The position numbers and the translations under genes were made by a program. Of a DNA stretch of 64,000 bases, positions 8,324 to 18,010 are shown piece by piece. The notes beneath the pieces were generated by a model. That model did no database searches, was not told where the DNA came from, and saw nothing but the letters and a program-made list of their open reading frames with translations. Position 1 is the first letter of the stretch; the number at the start of each line of letters is the position of its first letter. Source of the stretch: Mycolicibacterium iranicum (lineage in GTDB: Bacteria; Actinomycetota; Actinomycetes; Mycobacteriales; Mycobacteriaceae); the NCBI RefSeq assembly GCF_014190915.1, contig NZ_JACHVU010000001.1, forward strand, positions 1 through 64,000. The letters run 5' to 3'.

Positions 8324-9086
8324 CGCCGGCCCCGCGCACGGGGAGGCCATCGCCTTCTGGCCCAGCCTGCTGATGACCGGCGACATGTGGCATGCGCAGG
8401 CCGAGCATTTCGGTACCGACCACCGGGTGGTCCTGATCGACCCACCCGGTCACGGCCTCAGCGAAAAGCTCTGTACCACCTTCACTTTCGACCAGTGCGC
8501 CCAGAGCATCGTCGAGGTCCTCGATGCCCTGCACATCGACCGGGCCCACGTGGTGGGCAATTCGTGGGGCGGCATGATCGGCGGAACGTTCCTGGCCCGC
8601 CACCCCGACCGGGCCCGGCGCGCGGTGCTGATGAACTGCACCGCCTCCCCCGCCGGGCGGCGCCAGAAGCTGGAGTACGGCCTGCTCCTGCAGGCCGCCC
8701 GGCTGACGGGCCGCATCCGGCCACCGCTGACCCGCTCGGTGCTGCGGGCCTTCCTCGGACCGACGACCTTCCGGGACCGCCCCGGGGTCGTGGCCGCCGT
8801 ACGCGCGCAGGTGGAATCGGTCGACGTGGGCTCGGCACGCTGGGCGGTCCGCAGCGTCGTCCCCGACCGTCCCGATCAGCGGGCCCTGCTGTCGCAGGTG
8901 ACGGCGCCGGTGCTCGTGGTGGCCGGCGACGAGGACGCGACGTTCCCGGTGGCCGAGACAGCCGCGATGGCCAGGGCCATCCCCGGCGCGCAGATGGTGG
9001 TGCTCGATGGCGTGGCACACCTTGCGGGCCTGGAGAACCCCGCGCTCGTCAACGCGCTGATCGGGGACTTCCTGTCCGGCAGGTAG
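8274..9086 (+). CDS. Alpha/beta-fold hydrolase
   Basis: A 270-residue alpha/beta hydrolase with the nucleophile elbow GNSWGG (Ser97), a probable acid Asp in VVAGDEDATFP (about 220) and His in LDGVAHLAG (about 248). The oxyanion region is WPSLLMTGDMW. It starts at GTG 8274 inside the 3' end of the MMPL gene, so the two are probably co-transcribed. It resembles 3-oxoadipate enol-lactonase/haloperoxidase-like hydrolases, but the substrate cannot be assigned. A P450 begins 10 bases after it. Confidence 0.88.
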   Translation: MESHAVRTALGGLHVRSAGPAHGEAIAFWPSLLMTGDMWHAQAEHFGTDHRVVLIDPPGHGLSEKLCTTFTFDQCAQSIVEVLDALHIDRAHVVGNSWGGMIGGTFLARHPDRARRAVLMNCTASPAGRRQKLEYGLLLQAARLTGRIRPPLTRSVLRAFLGPTTFRDRPGVVAAVRAQVESVDVGSARWAVRSVVPDRPDQRALLSQVTAPVLVVAGDEDATFPVAETAAMARAIPGAQMVVLDGVAHLAGLENPALVNALIGDFLSGR

Positions 9087-9095
9087 CGTCGAAAG

Positions 9096-10316
9096 ATGAG
9101 TCAGGCCACCGGTGAGGCCGCCCCCGGGCAACCGCCACTGCACATGCGGCGGAACGCCTTCGACCCGATCCCGGAACTCGGTGAGATCCGCGATCGCGAG
9201 GGCGTCCGCACCGTCACCAACGCGTTCGGCATGCAGGTGTATCTCGTCACCCGCTACGACGACATCAAGACCGTGCTGTCGGATCACGCGCGGTTCTCCA
9301 ACGGGCGGCCACCGGGGTTCGTCGTCCCCGGCGCCCCGCCGATCGACGAGGACGAACAGGCCCGCAACCGGGCGGGCAACCTGCTCGGCCTGGACCCGCC
9401 CGAACACCAGCGGCTACGCCGGATGCTGACCCCGGAGTTCACGCATCGGCGGATGAAACGGCTGCAGCCGCGCATCGTGGAGATCGTCGATGCGCAGCTC
9501 GACGCGCTGGCCGCGGCCGGCAGTCCCGCCGATCTCGTCGAGCATTTCGCCCTGCCCATCCCCTCGCTGGTGATCTGTGAGCTGCTCGGCGTTCCGTACG
9601 CCGACCGGGACGACTTCCAGCGGCGCAGCGCCCGGCAGCTCGACCTGTCCATCCCGATCCCCGAACGTCTGGAACTGCAGCGCGAGGGCCGCGCCTACAT
9701 GACCTCCCTCGTCGAGGGCGCCCGCGTCCGGCCCGGCGACGACATCCTCGGCATGCTCGTCCGCGAACACGGCGACGAGCTGACCGACGACGAGCTGATC
9801 GGGGTCGCCGGGCTGCTGCTGCTCGCCGGGCACGAGACGACGTCGAACATGCTGGCCCTCGGCGTTCTCGCGCTGCTGCGGCATCCCGATCAGCTCGTCA
9901 CCGTGCGCGACGAGCCCGGGGCCGTCGCGCCGGCGATCGAGGAACTGCTGCGCTACCTGTCGATCGTGCAGACGTCGATCCCGCGGATCACCACCACCGA
10001 GGTCGAGCTCGCCGGCGTGACCATCCCGGCCGGCAACCTGGTGTTCGCGTCGCTGCCGTGCGGCAACCGGGACGGCCAGTTCATCGACAGGGCAGAGGAA
10101 TTCGACATCACCCGCGGGGCGGCGGGCCACCTGGCGTTCGGACACGGGGTGCATCACTGCCTCGGCGCGCCGCTGGCCCGGATGGAGATGCAGATCGCGT
10201 TCCCGGCGCTGCTGCGCCGGTTCCCCGGGCTGCGTCTCGCCGAGGACTTCGCCGATGTGCAGTTCCGGTCGTTCCACTTCATCTACGGTCTGAAGTCGTT
10301 GGAGGTGAGCTGGTGA
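9096..10316 (+). CDS. Cytochrome P450
   Basis: A soluble bacterial P450 of 406 residues. The I-helix oxygen-activation motif is LLLLAGHETTSN, the haem-ligand loop is AFGHGVHHCLGAPLAR with Cys355, and EELLRYLSIVQTSIPRIT supplies the C-terminal part of the ExxR-to-B-strand region. It has no membrane anchor. It overlaps the next gene (GTGA), a ferredoxin that is probably its electron donor. The substrate is unknown; the neighbouring hydrolase and exporter hint at a catabolic or detoxification pathway. Confidence 0.95.
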   Translation: MSQATGEAAPGQPPLHMRRNAFDPIPELGEIRDREGVRTVTNAFGMQVYLVTRYDDIKTVLSDHARFSNGRPPGFVVPGAPPIDEDEQARNRAGNLLGLDPPEHQRLRRMLTPEFTHRRMKRLQPRIVEIVDAQLDALAAAGSPADLVEHFALPIPSLVICELLGVPYADRDDFQRRSARQLDLSIPIPERLELQREGRAYMTSLVEGARVRPGDDILGMLVREHGDELTDDELIGVAGLLLLAGHETTSNMLALGVLALLRHPDQLVTVRDEPGAVAPAIEELLRYLSIVQTSIPRITTTEVELAGVTIPAGNLVFASLPCGNRDGQFIDRAEEFDITRGAAGHLAFGHGVHHCLGAPLARMEMQIAFPALLRRFPGLRLAEDFADVQFRSFHFIYGLKSLEVSW

Positions 10317-10510
10317 CGAAAGTATCGGCCGATCGCGAGCTGTGCATCCAGGCGGGCAACTGCGTGATGGTCGCCGGCGACGTCTTCGACCAGGACGACG
10401 ACGGAATCGTCGAGATCCTGCACGACGACGTCACCGGCGAGGAGGCCGAGCGGGCCGCCGAAGCGGTCAAGCTGTGCCCGGCGAGCGCTCTGAGTCTGGA
10501 AGATCGATGA
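10313..10510 (+). CDS. P450-associated 3Fe-4S ferredoxin
   Basis: A 65-residue ferredoxin starting at GTG 10313, overlapping the P450 stop. The cluster motif is C-I-Q-A-G-N-C near the N-terminus with LCPASAL near the end: CxxXxxC...CP, where X is Ala rather than Cys, as in single-cluster [3Fe-4S] ferredoxins that serve mycobacterial P450s. It probably transfers electrons from a reductase elsewhere in the genome to the P450. Its last 44 bases overlap the convergent membrane-protein gene. Confidence 0.93.
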   Translation: MTKVSADRELCIQAGNCVMVAGDVFDQDDDGIVEILHDDVTGEEAERAAEAVKLCPASALSLEDR

Positions 10511-11165
10511 CCCCGGACCGCACCAGCAGCAGCAGGCTCACCACGAGCACCCAGATCGGGAATGCGATGGTCATCCACCGGCTGACGTCACTGGCCACCA
10601 GGACGCACACCGACACCAGGTAGGTCGTCACCACCAGCCACGTCGGCATGAGCCGCGTCCGCAACCAGATGGTGGCCAGCGACATCATGAAGACCGCCCC
10701 CATCCGCAGCGCATAGGTGTTGGACAGCGCCATCAACAGCGCGTGCCCGAACGCCGTCACCTCGGTGCGGGTCCCGTCTCCGGCGAACTCCGCCGTCGCG
10801 ATGAGCCCCGCGCCCACCGCGGTCGAGGCGAAGATCATGGCCAGGAACAGCAGGCCGCTGCCGAGGAACACGGTCGAGAAGAATTTGTCCTCCAGGGTGC
10901 CGAGCCCGTCGCGGACCACCCCGAGGAACCAGAGGAACGCGATCCCGGAGAACGGCATCAGCACGACCGCGATGCGCAACAGGTGGGTCGAGCCGTGCGC
11001 AACGGGGTCCGGGCTCCACTGCGATCCCGGCGCGTCCCCGTCGGGCAGGGAGAGCCGGATCAGCACGAGCGCGGTACCGAACAGCAGCGCGAACAGCACA
11101 CCGGCGAACGCCGCGGCCCGCGGGGTGCTCAGTCTGCGCAGGTGGCGGTCTGCCGGGTGGGTCAC
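10467..11165 (-). CDS. Conserved multi-pass membrane protein
   Basis: A 232-residue integral membrane protein with about six hydrophobic helices: residues 17-38, 63-85, 95-118, 135-160, 172-195 and 200-218. Its first loop contains SQWSPDPVAHGSTHLL. No catalytic motif is visible and I do not recognise a characterised family. It is transcribed away from the diguanylate cyclase gene and overlaps the ferredoxin 3' end by 44 bases on the opposite strand. The ATG start at 11165 follows the cyclase stop by 24 bases, so the two may be co-transcribed. Confidence 0.8.
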   Translation of the reverse strand: MTHPADRHLRRLSTPRAAAFAGVLFALLFGTALVLIRLSLPDGDAPGSQWSPDPVAHGSTHLLRIAVVLMPFSGIAFLWFLGVVRDGLGTLEDKFFSTVFLGSGLLFLAMIFASTAVGAGLIATAEFAGDGTRTEVTAFGHALLMALSNTYALRMGAVFMMSLATIWLRTRLMPTWLVVTTYLVSVCVLVASDVSRWMTIAFPIWVLVVSLLLLVRSGVIDLPDSERSPGTA

Positions 11166-11189
11166 CGACCCATCGTGGCACCAGGGACA

Positions 11190-12299
11190 TCATTCGTCGG
11201 CACGAACGGCGCCTCCGGACGCGACGGTCTGATTGCCGCCGAGGTGCTTGGCCCGGTACATCGCGGCGTCGGCCCGCTCGATCAGGTCGCGGACCAGGGC
11301 GCCGACGTCCCCGTCGCCGAGGGGGGCCGTGGCCGCCCCGATGCTGACGGTCGGCACCGCCGGGGTCTCGCACCGCGACACCATCAGGTGCAGGAGCTTG
11401 GCGACGCGGCGCACCGACTCCGGGCCCCCGTCGAGCACGACGACGAACTCCTCGCCTCCGGTGCGGGCGGTCACCGACCGCACCCCCACGGCGGCGACGG
11501 CGTCCCGGGCCGCGTCGGCCACCGCGACGAGCACCCGGTCTCCGACGTCGTGTCCGTGCCCGTCGTTGATCGCCTTGAACTTGTCGATGTCGACGGCCAG
11601 CACCCCGAGATGGGTTCCGCCGGGGGTCACCAGATCGTCGACGTGGACCTCGAGACCACGGCGGTTGTACAGCCGGGTGAGCGGATCGTGCATCGAGTCG
11701 ACGGCACCCATCCGCAGGGCCAGCAGATAGGACTGCACGATGACGGGGACCGCCGAGAGCGGGAGCAGCACGAGCAGCCGCACGGCCACCACCGACAGCG
11801 GCATCGTGGCCTGGGCGACGGCCCACCCGAACCACACCCCGAGCACCACGGCGGTGAACGCCAGGTGCAGCAGCAGCGCGCGCGGGCCGTGCACGACGAC
11901 GATGTAGATGCCGTTGGTCGCCAGCAGCGCGAGGCCCGGCATCGCGATGAACGCGTCCTGATAGCAGGCCATCACCGCGACGACGGCCAGATCGGCGTAC
12001 ACGGCGAACGCGATCGACTGCCGTTCGGTCGGCCACGGCCCGACGATCCACCACACTCCGAGCAGCGTCGAGCTGGCCGCGATCGCCAGCACCAGCGCCG
12101 GGGCGGCGACGTTCCCGCCGTCGAGATAGGCGAACGCGGCCGTCAGGAGCGCGATCGCGCCGTACAGGAGGGAGAAGGCACCGATGAACACCTGGTGCAG
12201 TCGCAGCAGACCCCGGGAACGGAAATGCCGGACGAGCCACTCGAAGTCGTTCGGCTGGTTCCACCAGCTGCGGACGAAGTCGCGCAACCCCTTCTCCAT
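11190..12299 (-). CDS. Membrane-bound diguanylate cyclase (GGDEF domain)
   Basis: Makes the second messenger cyclic di-GMP from two GTP. The 369-residue protein has a cytosolic N-terminal stretch (WNQPNDFEWLVRHF), about six membrane helices to residue 205, then a GGDEF domain with DPLTRLYNRRGL, DIDKFKAINDGHGHDVGD and the active-site GGEEF at 281-285. The RxxD product-inhibition site expected just before it is absent (GVRSVTARTGGEEF), so feedback inhibition by that route is unlikely. There is no EAL domain. The membrane region does not match a sensor domain I can name. Confidence 0.93.
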   Translation of the reverse strand: MEKGLRDFVRSWWNQPNDFEWLVRHFRSRGLLRLHQVFIGAFSLLYGAIALLTAAFAYLDGGNVAAPALVLAIAASSTLLGVWWIVGPWPTERQSIAFAVYADLAVVAVMACYQDAFIAMPGLALLATNGIYIVVVHGPRALLLHLAFTAVVLGVWFGWAVAQATMPLSVVAVRLLVLLPLSAVPVIVQSYLLALRMGAVDSMHDPLTRLYNRRGLEVHVDDLVTPGGTHLGVLAVDIDKFKAINDGHGHDVGDRVLVAVADAARDAVAAVGVRSVTARTGGEEFVVVLDGGPESVRRVAKLLHLMVSRCETPAVPTVSIGAATAPLGDGDVGALVRDLIERADAAMYRAKHLGGNQTVASGGAVRADE

Positions 12300-12320
12300 G
12301 CGCCCCCCGCGCCTCCCGAA

Positions 12321-14323
<2,003 letters not shown>

Positions 14324-14346
14324 TCAGGAGCTCGTTGGACCCCTCG

Positions 14347-14934
14347 ATGATCCGGCAAGTCGCTGTCGTGCGCCCCGGCGCGGGCCGCATTCCGCGCGCG
14401 CTGCGCCGGCTGCCCGCCGTCGACGTCGGCGCCGGCGACCTCACGTCGTACCGGCGCCTGATCGTGGTCGGCCCGCCCAGGGACCTCGCGACGGTGCTGA
14501 CGGCGCTGCTGCGTGCCGACCGGCTCGACGTCGAGGTGGCCCATGTCCGGCGCTTCTGGCAGGCCCGGCGCGCGTGCACCTCCGCGGCGACCCGGGTGCC
14601 GCTGATCCGCGACGAGACCGGCACCGTCATCGTCGGCGCCGCGCTCTGGCGTCCCCCGGACGGGCAGCGCACGCTGCGCGGCGAGGCCGTCGTCGACGAC
14701 GAGCGGCTCTTCGACGGCGAGGTGCCGGCCGTGCGGATCGAGCCGATCGCCACCATGCCCGGGTTGCGGGCCGCGGTGGCCGGTGGCCGGTGGCGGCCCC
14801 GGCGATGGGTCAGCGGTCGCGCCGCGCAGCTCGGCACCACCGGTGCGCGCGTGGTGCGCGACGGCGACGCGGTGCCGCGGCCGGTTCGCCGGTCGACGTT
14901 CTACCGCCACACCGAGGGCTGGCTGAAGGTCTAG
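14347..14934 (+). CDS. Conserved mycobacterial protein (Rv0358-like)
   Basis: A 195-residue soluble protein rich in Arg, Val and Ala, transcribed divergently from purA, in the position of M. tuberculosis Rv0358. It has an N-terminal alpha/beta-looking part (VAVVRPGAGRIPRALRRLP, RRLIVVGPPRDLATVLTALLRADRLDVEVAHV) and a C-terminal region ending STFYRHTEGWLKV. This resembles the nucleotide-binding portion of diacylglycerol kinase-like folds only faintly, and I do not assign a function. The ATG at 14347 was chosen; an upstream TTG at 14335 is possible. Confidence 0.75.
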   Translation: MIRQVAVVRPGAGRIPRALRRLPAVDVGAGDLTSYRRLIVVGPPRDLATVLTALLRADRLDVEVAHVRRFWQARRACTSAATRVPLIRDETGTVIVGAALWRPPDGQRTLRGEAVVDDERLFDGEVPAVRIEPIATMPGLRAAVAGGRWRPRRWVSGRAAQLGTTGARVVRDGDAVPRPVRRSTFYRHTEGWLKV

Positions 14935-14944
14935 CCTCGGCGAG

Positions 14945-15724
14945 GTGAGCATTCGCCCGTTGCGCCGGTCGGTGCGGCCCAGTCCGATCTTCCTGGCGCT
15001 GATCGCGGTGACCGCCGCGGGCGGGGCCCTGGCGTGGACGGCGGGCGCGGAGGCCCGGCCGATGGCCTACGTCGCGGTCTTCGTGTTCGTCATCGCCGGC
15101 TGGGTCGTGACGCTGTGTCTGCACGAGTTCGGGCACGCCTTCTCGGCGTACCGATTCGGCGACCACGACGTCGCGGCACGCGGATACCTGACGCTGAACG
15201 TGTTCAAGTACACCCATCCGCTGTTGTCGCTGGGGCTACCGGTGCTCTTCATCGCGCTCGGCGGGATCGGCCTGCCCGGCGCGGCGGTGTTCGTGCAGAC
15301 CGCGTTCATGAGCCCACGGCAGAAGACGATCGTGAGCCTCGCCGGTCCCGCGGTGAACCTGGTGTTCGCGGTACTACTGCTCGCACTCACCCGGCTGTTC
15401 TACGACCCGGCGCACGCGGTGTTCTGGGCGGGGATGGCCTTCCTGGGGTTCCTGCAGGTGACCGCGTTCCTGCTGAACATGCTGCCGGTGCCGGGATTGG
15501 ACGGATACGGCGCGCTCGAGCCGCACCTGAGCCCGCAGACGCAGCGTGCGGTGGCCCCGGCCAAGCAGTGGGGCTTCTTCATCCTGCTCATCCTGCTGAT
15601 CGCACCACCGCTGAACCAGTGGTTCTTCGGCGCGGTGTACTGGCTGTTCGATCTGTCCGGGGTGAATTCCACCCTGTCGGCGATCGGCGGCCAGCTGACC
15701 CGGTTCTGGTCGGCCTGGCGCTAG
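14945..15724 (+). CDS. M50-family (site-2 protease-type) membrane metallopeptidase
   Basis: An integral-membrane zinc protease of 259 residues, like M. tuberculosis Rv0359. The zinc motif HEFGH is at residues 60-64 within the second helix, and the third ligand region is NMLPVPGLDGYG, the LDG form typical of the family. Around six helices are visible. There is no PDZ domain, so it belongs to the small M50 class. Start GTG 14945 follows the upstream gene by 10 bases, suggesting co-transcription. The substrate is unknown; family members cut transmembrane segments of regulators. Confidence 0.92.
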   Translation: MSIRPLRRSVRPSPIFLALIAVTAAGGALAWTAGAEARPMAYVAVFVFVIAGWVVTLCLHEFGHAFSAYRFGDHDVAARGYLTLNVFKYTHPLLSLGLPVLFIALGGIGLPGAAVFVQTAFMSPRQKTIVSLAGPAVNLVFAVLLLALTRLFYDPAHAVFWAGMAFLGFLQVTAFLLNMLPVPGLDGYGALEPHLSPQTQRAVAPAKQWGFFILLILLIAPPLNQWFFGAVYWLFDLSGVNSTLSAIGGQLTRFWSAWR

Positions 15725-15736
15725 CGCCCTTGCCAC

Positions 15737-15756
15737 ATATGCAGCATTATGCATAT
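15737..15756. promoter_or_regulatory. Operator-like inverted repeat before the CDF metal exporter
   Basis: ATATGCA-GCATTA-TGCATAT is a perfect 7-bp-arm palindrome that ends 10 bases before the preferred start codon of the exporter. AT-rich palindromes of this form are targets of ArsR/SmtB-type metal sensors, which in mycobacteria (KmtR, NmtR, CmtR) control metal exporters. The regulator gene is not in the window. Confidence 0.65.
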
Positions 15757-15766
15757 ATTGCTGGGC

Positions 15767-16666
15767 ATGGGTGCAGGACACGATCACGGCCACGGTGGTG
15801 ACACCAAGGTCTCGCGCATGGTCCTGGCCGCGGGAATCCTCACCGTCTTCTTCGTCGTCGAGCTGACCACCGCACTGGCGATCAATTCGATCGCGCTGCT
15901 GGCCGACGCCGGCCACATGCTGACCGACCTGGTCGCGATGTTCATGGGGCTGACCGCCGTGCTGCTCGCCAGACGGGGCAGCACCTCGCCGTCGCGGACC
16001 TACGGCTGGCACCGTGCCGAAGTCTTCACCGCCGTCGCCAACGCCGTGCTGCTGCTCGGTGTGGCGGCGTTCATCCTCTACGAGGCGATCGAGCGCTTCG
16101 GCGACGCGCCCGACATCCCCGGCGTTCCGATGATCGTCGTCGCGCTCGCCGGCCTGATCGCGAACTCCGCCGTAGTCCTGCTCCTGCGGTCGCACTCCGA
16201 GGACAGCCTGGCCGTCAAGGGCGCCTACATGGAGGTCGTCGCCGACACCGTCGGCAGCATCGGTGTCCTCATCGCCGGCATCGTCACCGTCACGACCCGG
16301 TGGCCCTACGCCGACGTCGTCGTGGCCGTGCTCGTCGCGCTGTGGGTGCTCCCCCGGGCCATCGCCCTGGCCCGCGCCGCGCTGCGGATCCTCTCGGAGT
16401 CCTCACCCAGCCACATCGACGTCGAGGAACTCCGCGCGGCGCTGTGCGCCGTGGACGGGGTGACCGAGGTGCACGACCTGCACGTGTGGACGCTGGTACC
16501 CGGCAAGGACATGGTGACCGCGCACCTGACCAGCAATCGCGACTCCGCGCGCGTCCTCGACGATGCCCGCGCCGTGCTGACCGCCCGCGGACTCGACCAC
16601 GCGACCGTGCAGGTCGAGCCGCCGGACACCGCCGCCGACTGCGAGTGCGAGAGCCAGAACCGCTAG
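15767..16666 (+). CDS. Cation diffusion facilitator (CzcD-like metal efflux)
   Basis: A 299-residue proton-coupled divalent metal exporter with six helices and a cytosolic C-terminal domain. The N-terminus HDHGHGG is His-rich. Metal-site residues are in ALLADAGHMLTDLVAMFMG and KGAYMEVVADTVGSIGVLIAG; HxxxD in the first and ExxxD in the second replace the more usual HxxxD pair, which may tune metal choice. The C-terminal domain has VTEVHDLHVWTL. An in-frame ATG at 15749 lies inside the palindromic operator, so ATG 15767 is preferred. Regulation probably by a metal-sensing repressor. Confidence 0.93.
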   Translation: MGAGHDHGHGGDTKVSRMVLAAGILTVFFVVELTTALAINSIALLADAGHMLTDLVAMFMGLTAVLLARRGSTSPSRTYGWHRAEVFTAVANAVLLLGVAAFILYEAIERFGDAPDIPGVPMIVVALAGLIANSAVVLLLRSHSEDSLAVKGAYMEVVADTVGSIGVLIAGIVTVTTRWPYADVVVAVLVALWVLPRAIALARAALRILSESSPSHIDVEELRAALCAVDGVTEVHDLHVWTLVPGKDMVTAHLTSNRDSARVLDDARAVLTARGLDHATVQVEPPDTAADCECESQNR

Positions 16667-17079
16667 CTCAGACCCAGCTCGACGCGGGCCGCGGGATCGC
16701 AGTCGTCGAGCAGGTCCAGGCACCGCTGATACTCGGGGGTCTCGCCGATCGCCTCGGCGGCGCGGGCCAGCGCCGCGACGCAGCGCAGGAACCCCTGATT
16801 GGGCTCGTGCGAGAACGGCACGGGACCGAATCCCTTCCACCCGTTGCGGCGCAGCGCGTCCAGGCCGCGGTGGTACCCGGTGCGGGCGTAGGCGTAGGCG
16901 GCGACGGCCTGCTCGGCCTTCAGCGCCTGCTCGGCGAGCACCGCCCACGCGATCGACGCCGCGGGATGCGCCGCGGCCACGATCGACGGGTTCTCCGCCG
17001 CGTCGAGTTCGGCCTCTGCTTCGGGATCGCCGGGCAGAAACACAGGGTCCGGTCCGAGGAGGTCACCCATCCGAGTCAT
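16663..17079 (-). CDS. DUF3151 family protein (Rv0360c-like)
   Basis: A 138-residue, mainly helical, soluble protein of a family confined to actinobacteria. Characteristic segments are NPSIVAAAHPAASIAWAVLAEQAL, AYAYARTGYHRGLDALRRNGWKGFGPVPFSHEPN and the C-terminal YQRCLDLLDDCDPAARVELGL. The TPR-like pattern of Ala/Leu helices suggests a scaffold, but no function is known to me. The ATG at 17079 fits the conserved MTRMGDLLGPDP beginning. Its stop overlaps the CDF stop on the other strand. Confidence 0.88.
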   Translation of the reverse strand: MTRMGDLLGPDPVFLPGDPEAEAELDAAENPSIVAAAHPAASIAWAVLAEQALKAEQAVAAYAYARTGYHRGLDALRRNGWKGFGPVPFSHEPNQGFLRCVAALARAAEAIGETPEYQRCLDLLDDCDPAARVELGLS

Positions 17080-17140
17080 GAGCCCCATTGTGCCGTGAGG
17101 GCGTAGGCGGCCGTCACTGCGGATGGCTAAGCTCCGCGGT

Positions 17141-17938
17141 ATGTCGAACGCAGGACGGCCAGACGACCCGGACGAGACGACTCCGGAGTCGCGCGAGGCC
17201 GAGACCGAGGTGTTGCAGGGGGCCGACAGCGAGCACGAGCCGGCCACCGAGGTGTTCGCCCCCGCCGAACCGCAGGACGGGGATTCCACGGCGGGTCAGG
17301 GCGAGCGGCGGTTCACTGCCCCGTCGGGTTTCGACGCCGGCTCGACGCAGATCATCAACCGGCCCAACGACCCGGAGACCGAGGCGTTCACGGTCCGCGA
17401 TCCGGGCAACGCGCCCACCGAGGCGTTCGGAGCCCAGAAACCCGCTGCGCCGCAGGCGATCCCGGCACGCGGCGACGCGCCGAAACCGCCCAGACCGAAG
17501 CGCAAGTGGGGCTGGGTGGTGGCGATCGTGCTCGTCATCCTGGCGCTGGCGGCGGTGGCGATCGCCGCCACCGTGCTGCTGACCCGCCAGTCCTCACCGG
17601 CGGCCTCCCAGGAGGAGAACGTCCGCACCACCATCCAGAACTACGACGCCGCCATCGAGAAGGGCGACCTCGCGACGCTGCGCAGCATCACGTGCGGCAC
17701 GACGGCCGAGTCCTACAACAGCCTCGACGACAAGAAGTGGTCCGACACCCACCGTCGCGTCGCCGAGGCCGGCCGCTACCCGGTGGTCGCCAGCATCGAC
17801 CAGATCGTCGTCAACGGTGACCACGCCGAGGCCAACGTCACGACGTTCATGGCCTACGCCCCGCAGACCCGCTCCACCCGCAGCTTCGACCTGCAGTTCC
17901 GCGACGAGCAGTGGAAGATCTGCCAGGCCCCTCAGTAA
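17141..17938 (+). CDS. Membrane-anchored conserved mycobacterial protein (Rv0361-like)
   Basis: A 265-residue protein. Residues 1-125 are a disordered, acidic and Pro-rich cytosolic region, ending in a basic patch (KPPRPKRKWGW). One transmembrane helix follows at about 128-150 (VVAIVLVILALAAVAIAATVLL), then an exported NTF2/DUF4878-type domain with Cys in SITCGTTAES and WKICQAPQ. These two Cys match those of the shorter protein at 2463, so the exported domains are probably homologous. Start ATG 17141 is preferred over an upstream ATG at 17123. Function unknown. Confidence 0.85.
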   Translation: MSNAGRPDDPDETTPESREAETEVLQGADSEHEPATEVFAPAEPQDGDSTAGQGERRFTAPSGFDAGSTQIINRPNDPETEAFTVRDPGNAPTEAFGAQKPAAPQAIPARGDAPKPPRPKRKWGWVVAIVLVILALAAVAIAATVLLTRQSSPAASQEENVRTTIQNYDAAIEKGDLATLRSITCGTTAESYNSLDDKKWSDTHRRVAEAGRYPVVASIDQIVVNGDHAEANVTTFMAYAPQTRSTRSFDLQFRDEQWKICQAPQ

Positions 17939-18010
17939 GCCGCCTCAGCCGGCTCCGGCCTGATTGCCGGCTCAGCCGGCTCCGGTCCGATTGGCGGCTC
18001 AGCCGGCCGA
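17939..18010. repeat. Tandem repeat of a 27-bp unit at the 3' side of fba
   Basis: Two near-identical 27-bp units (17939-17965 and 17966-17992) and a partial third (17993-18010) share CTCAGCCGGCTCCGG and GATTG. The repeat fills the gap between two convergent genes and its last copy enters the 3' end of fba. The GCCGGCT core can fold on itself and may act as a weak terminator, which is inference. Confidence 0.7.

Noticed and set aside
15749..15766. Upstream ATG (MHILLG) for the CDF exporter
   Set aside because: It lies within the palindromic operator; ATG 15767 gives the conserved His-rich beginning.
17939..18010. CRISPR-like repeats
   Set aside because: The units are directly adjacent with no spacers, so this is a tandem repeat; no cas genes are present.
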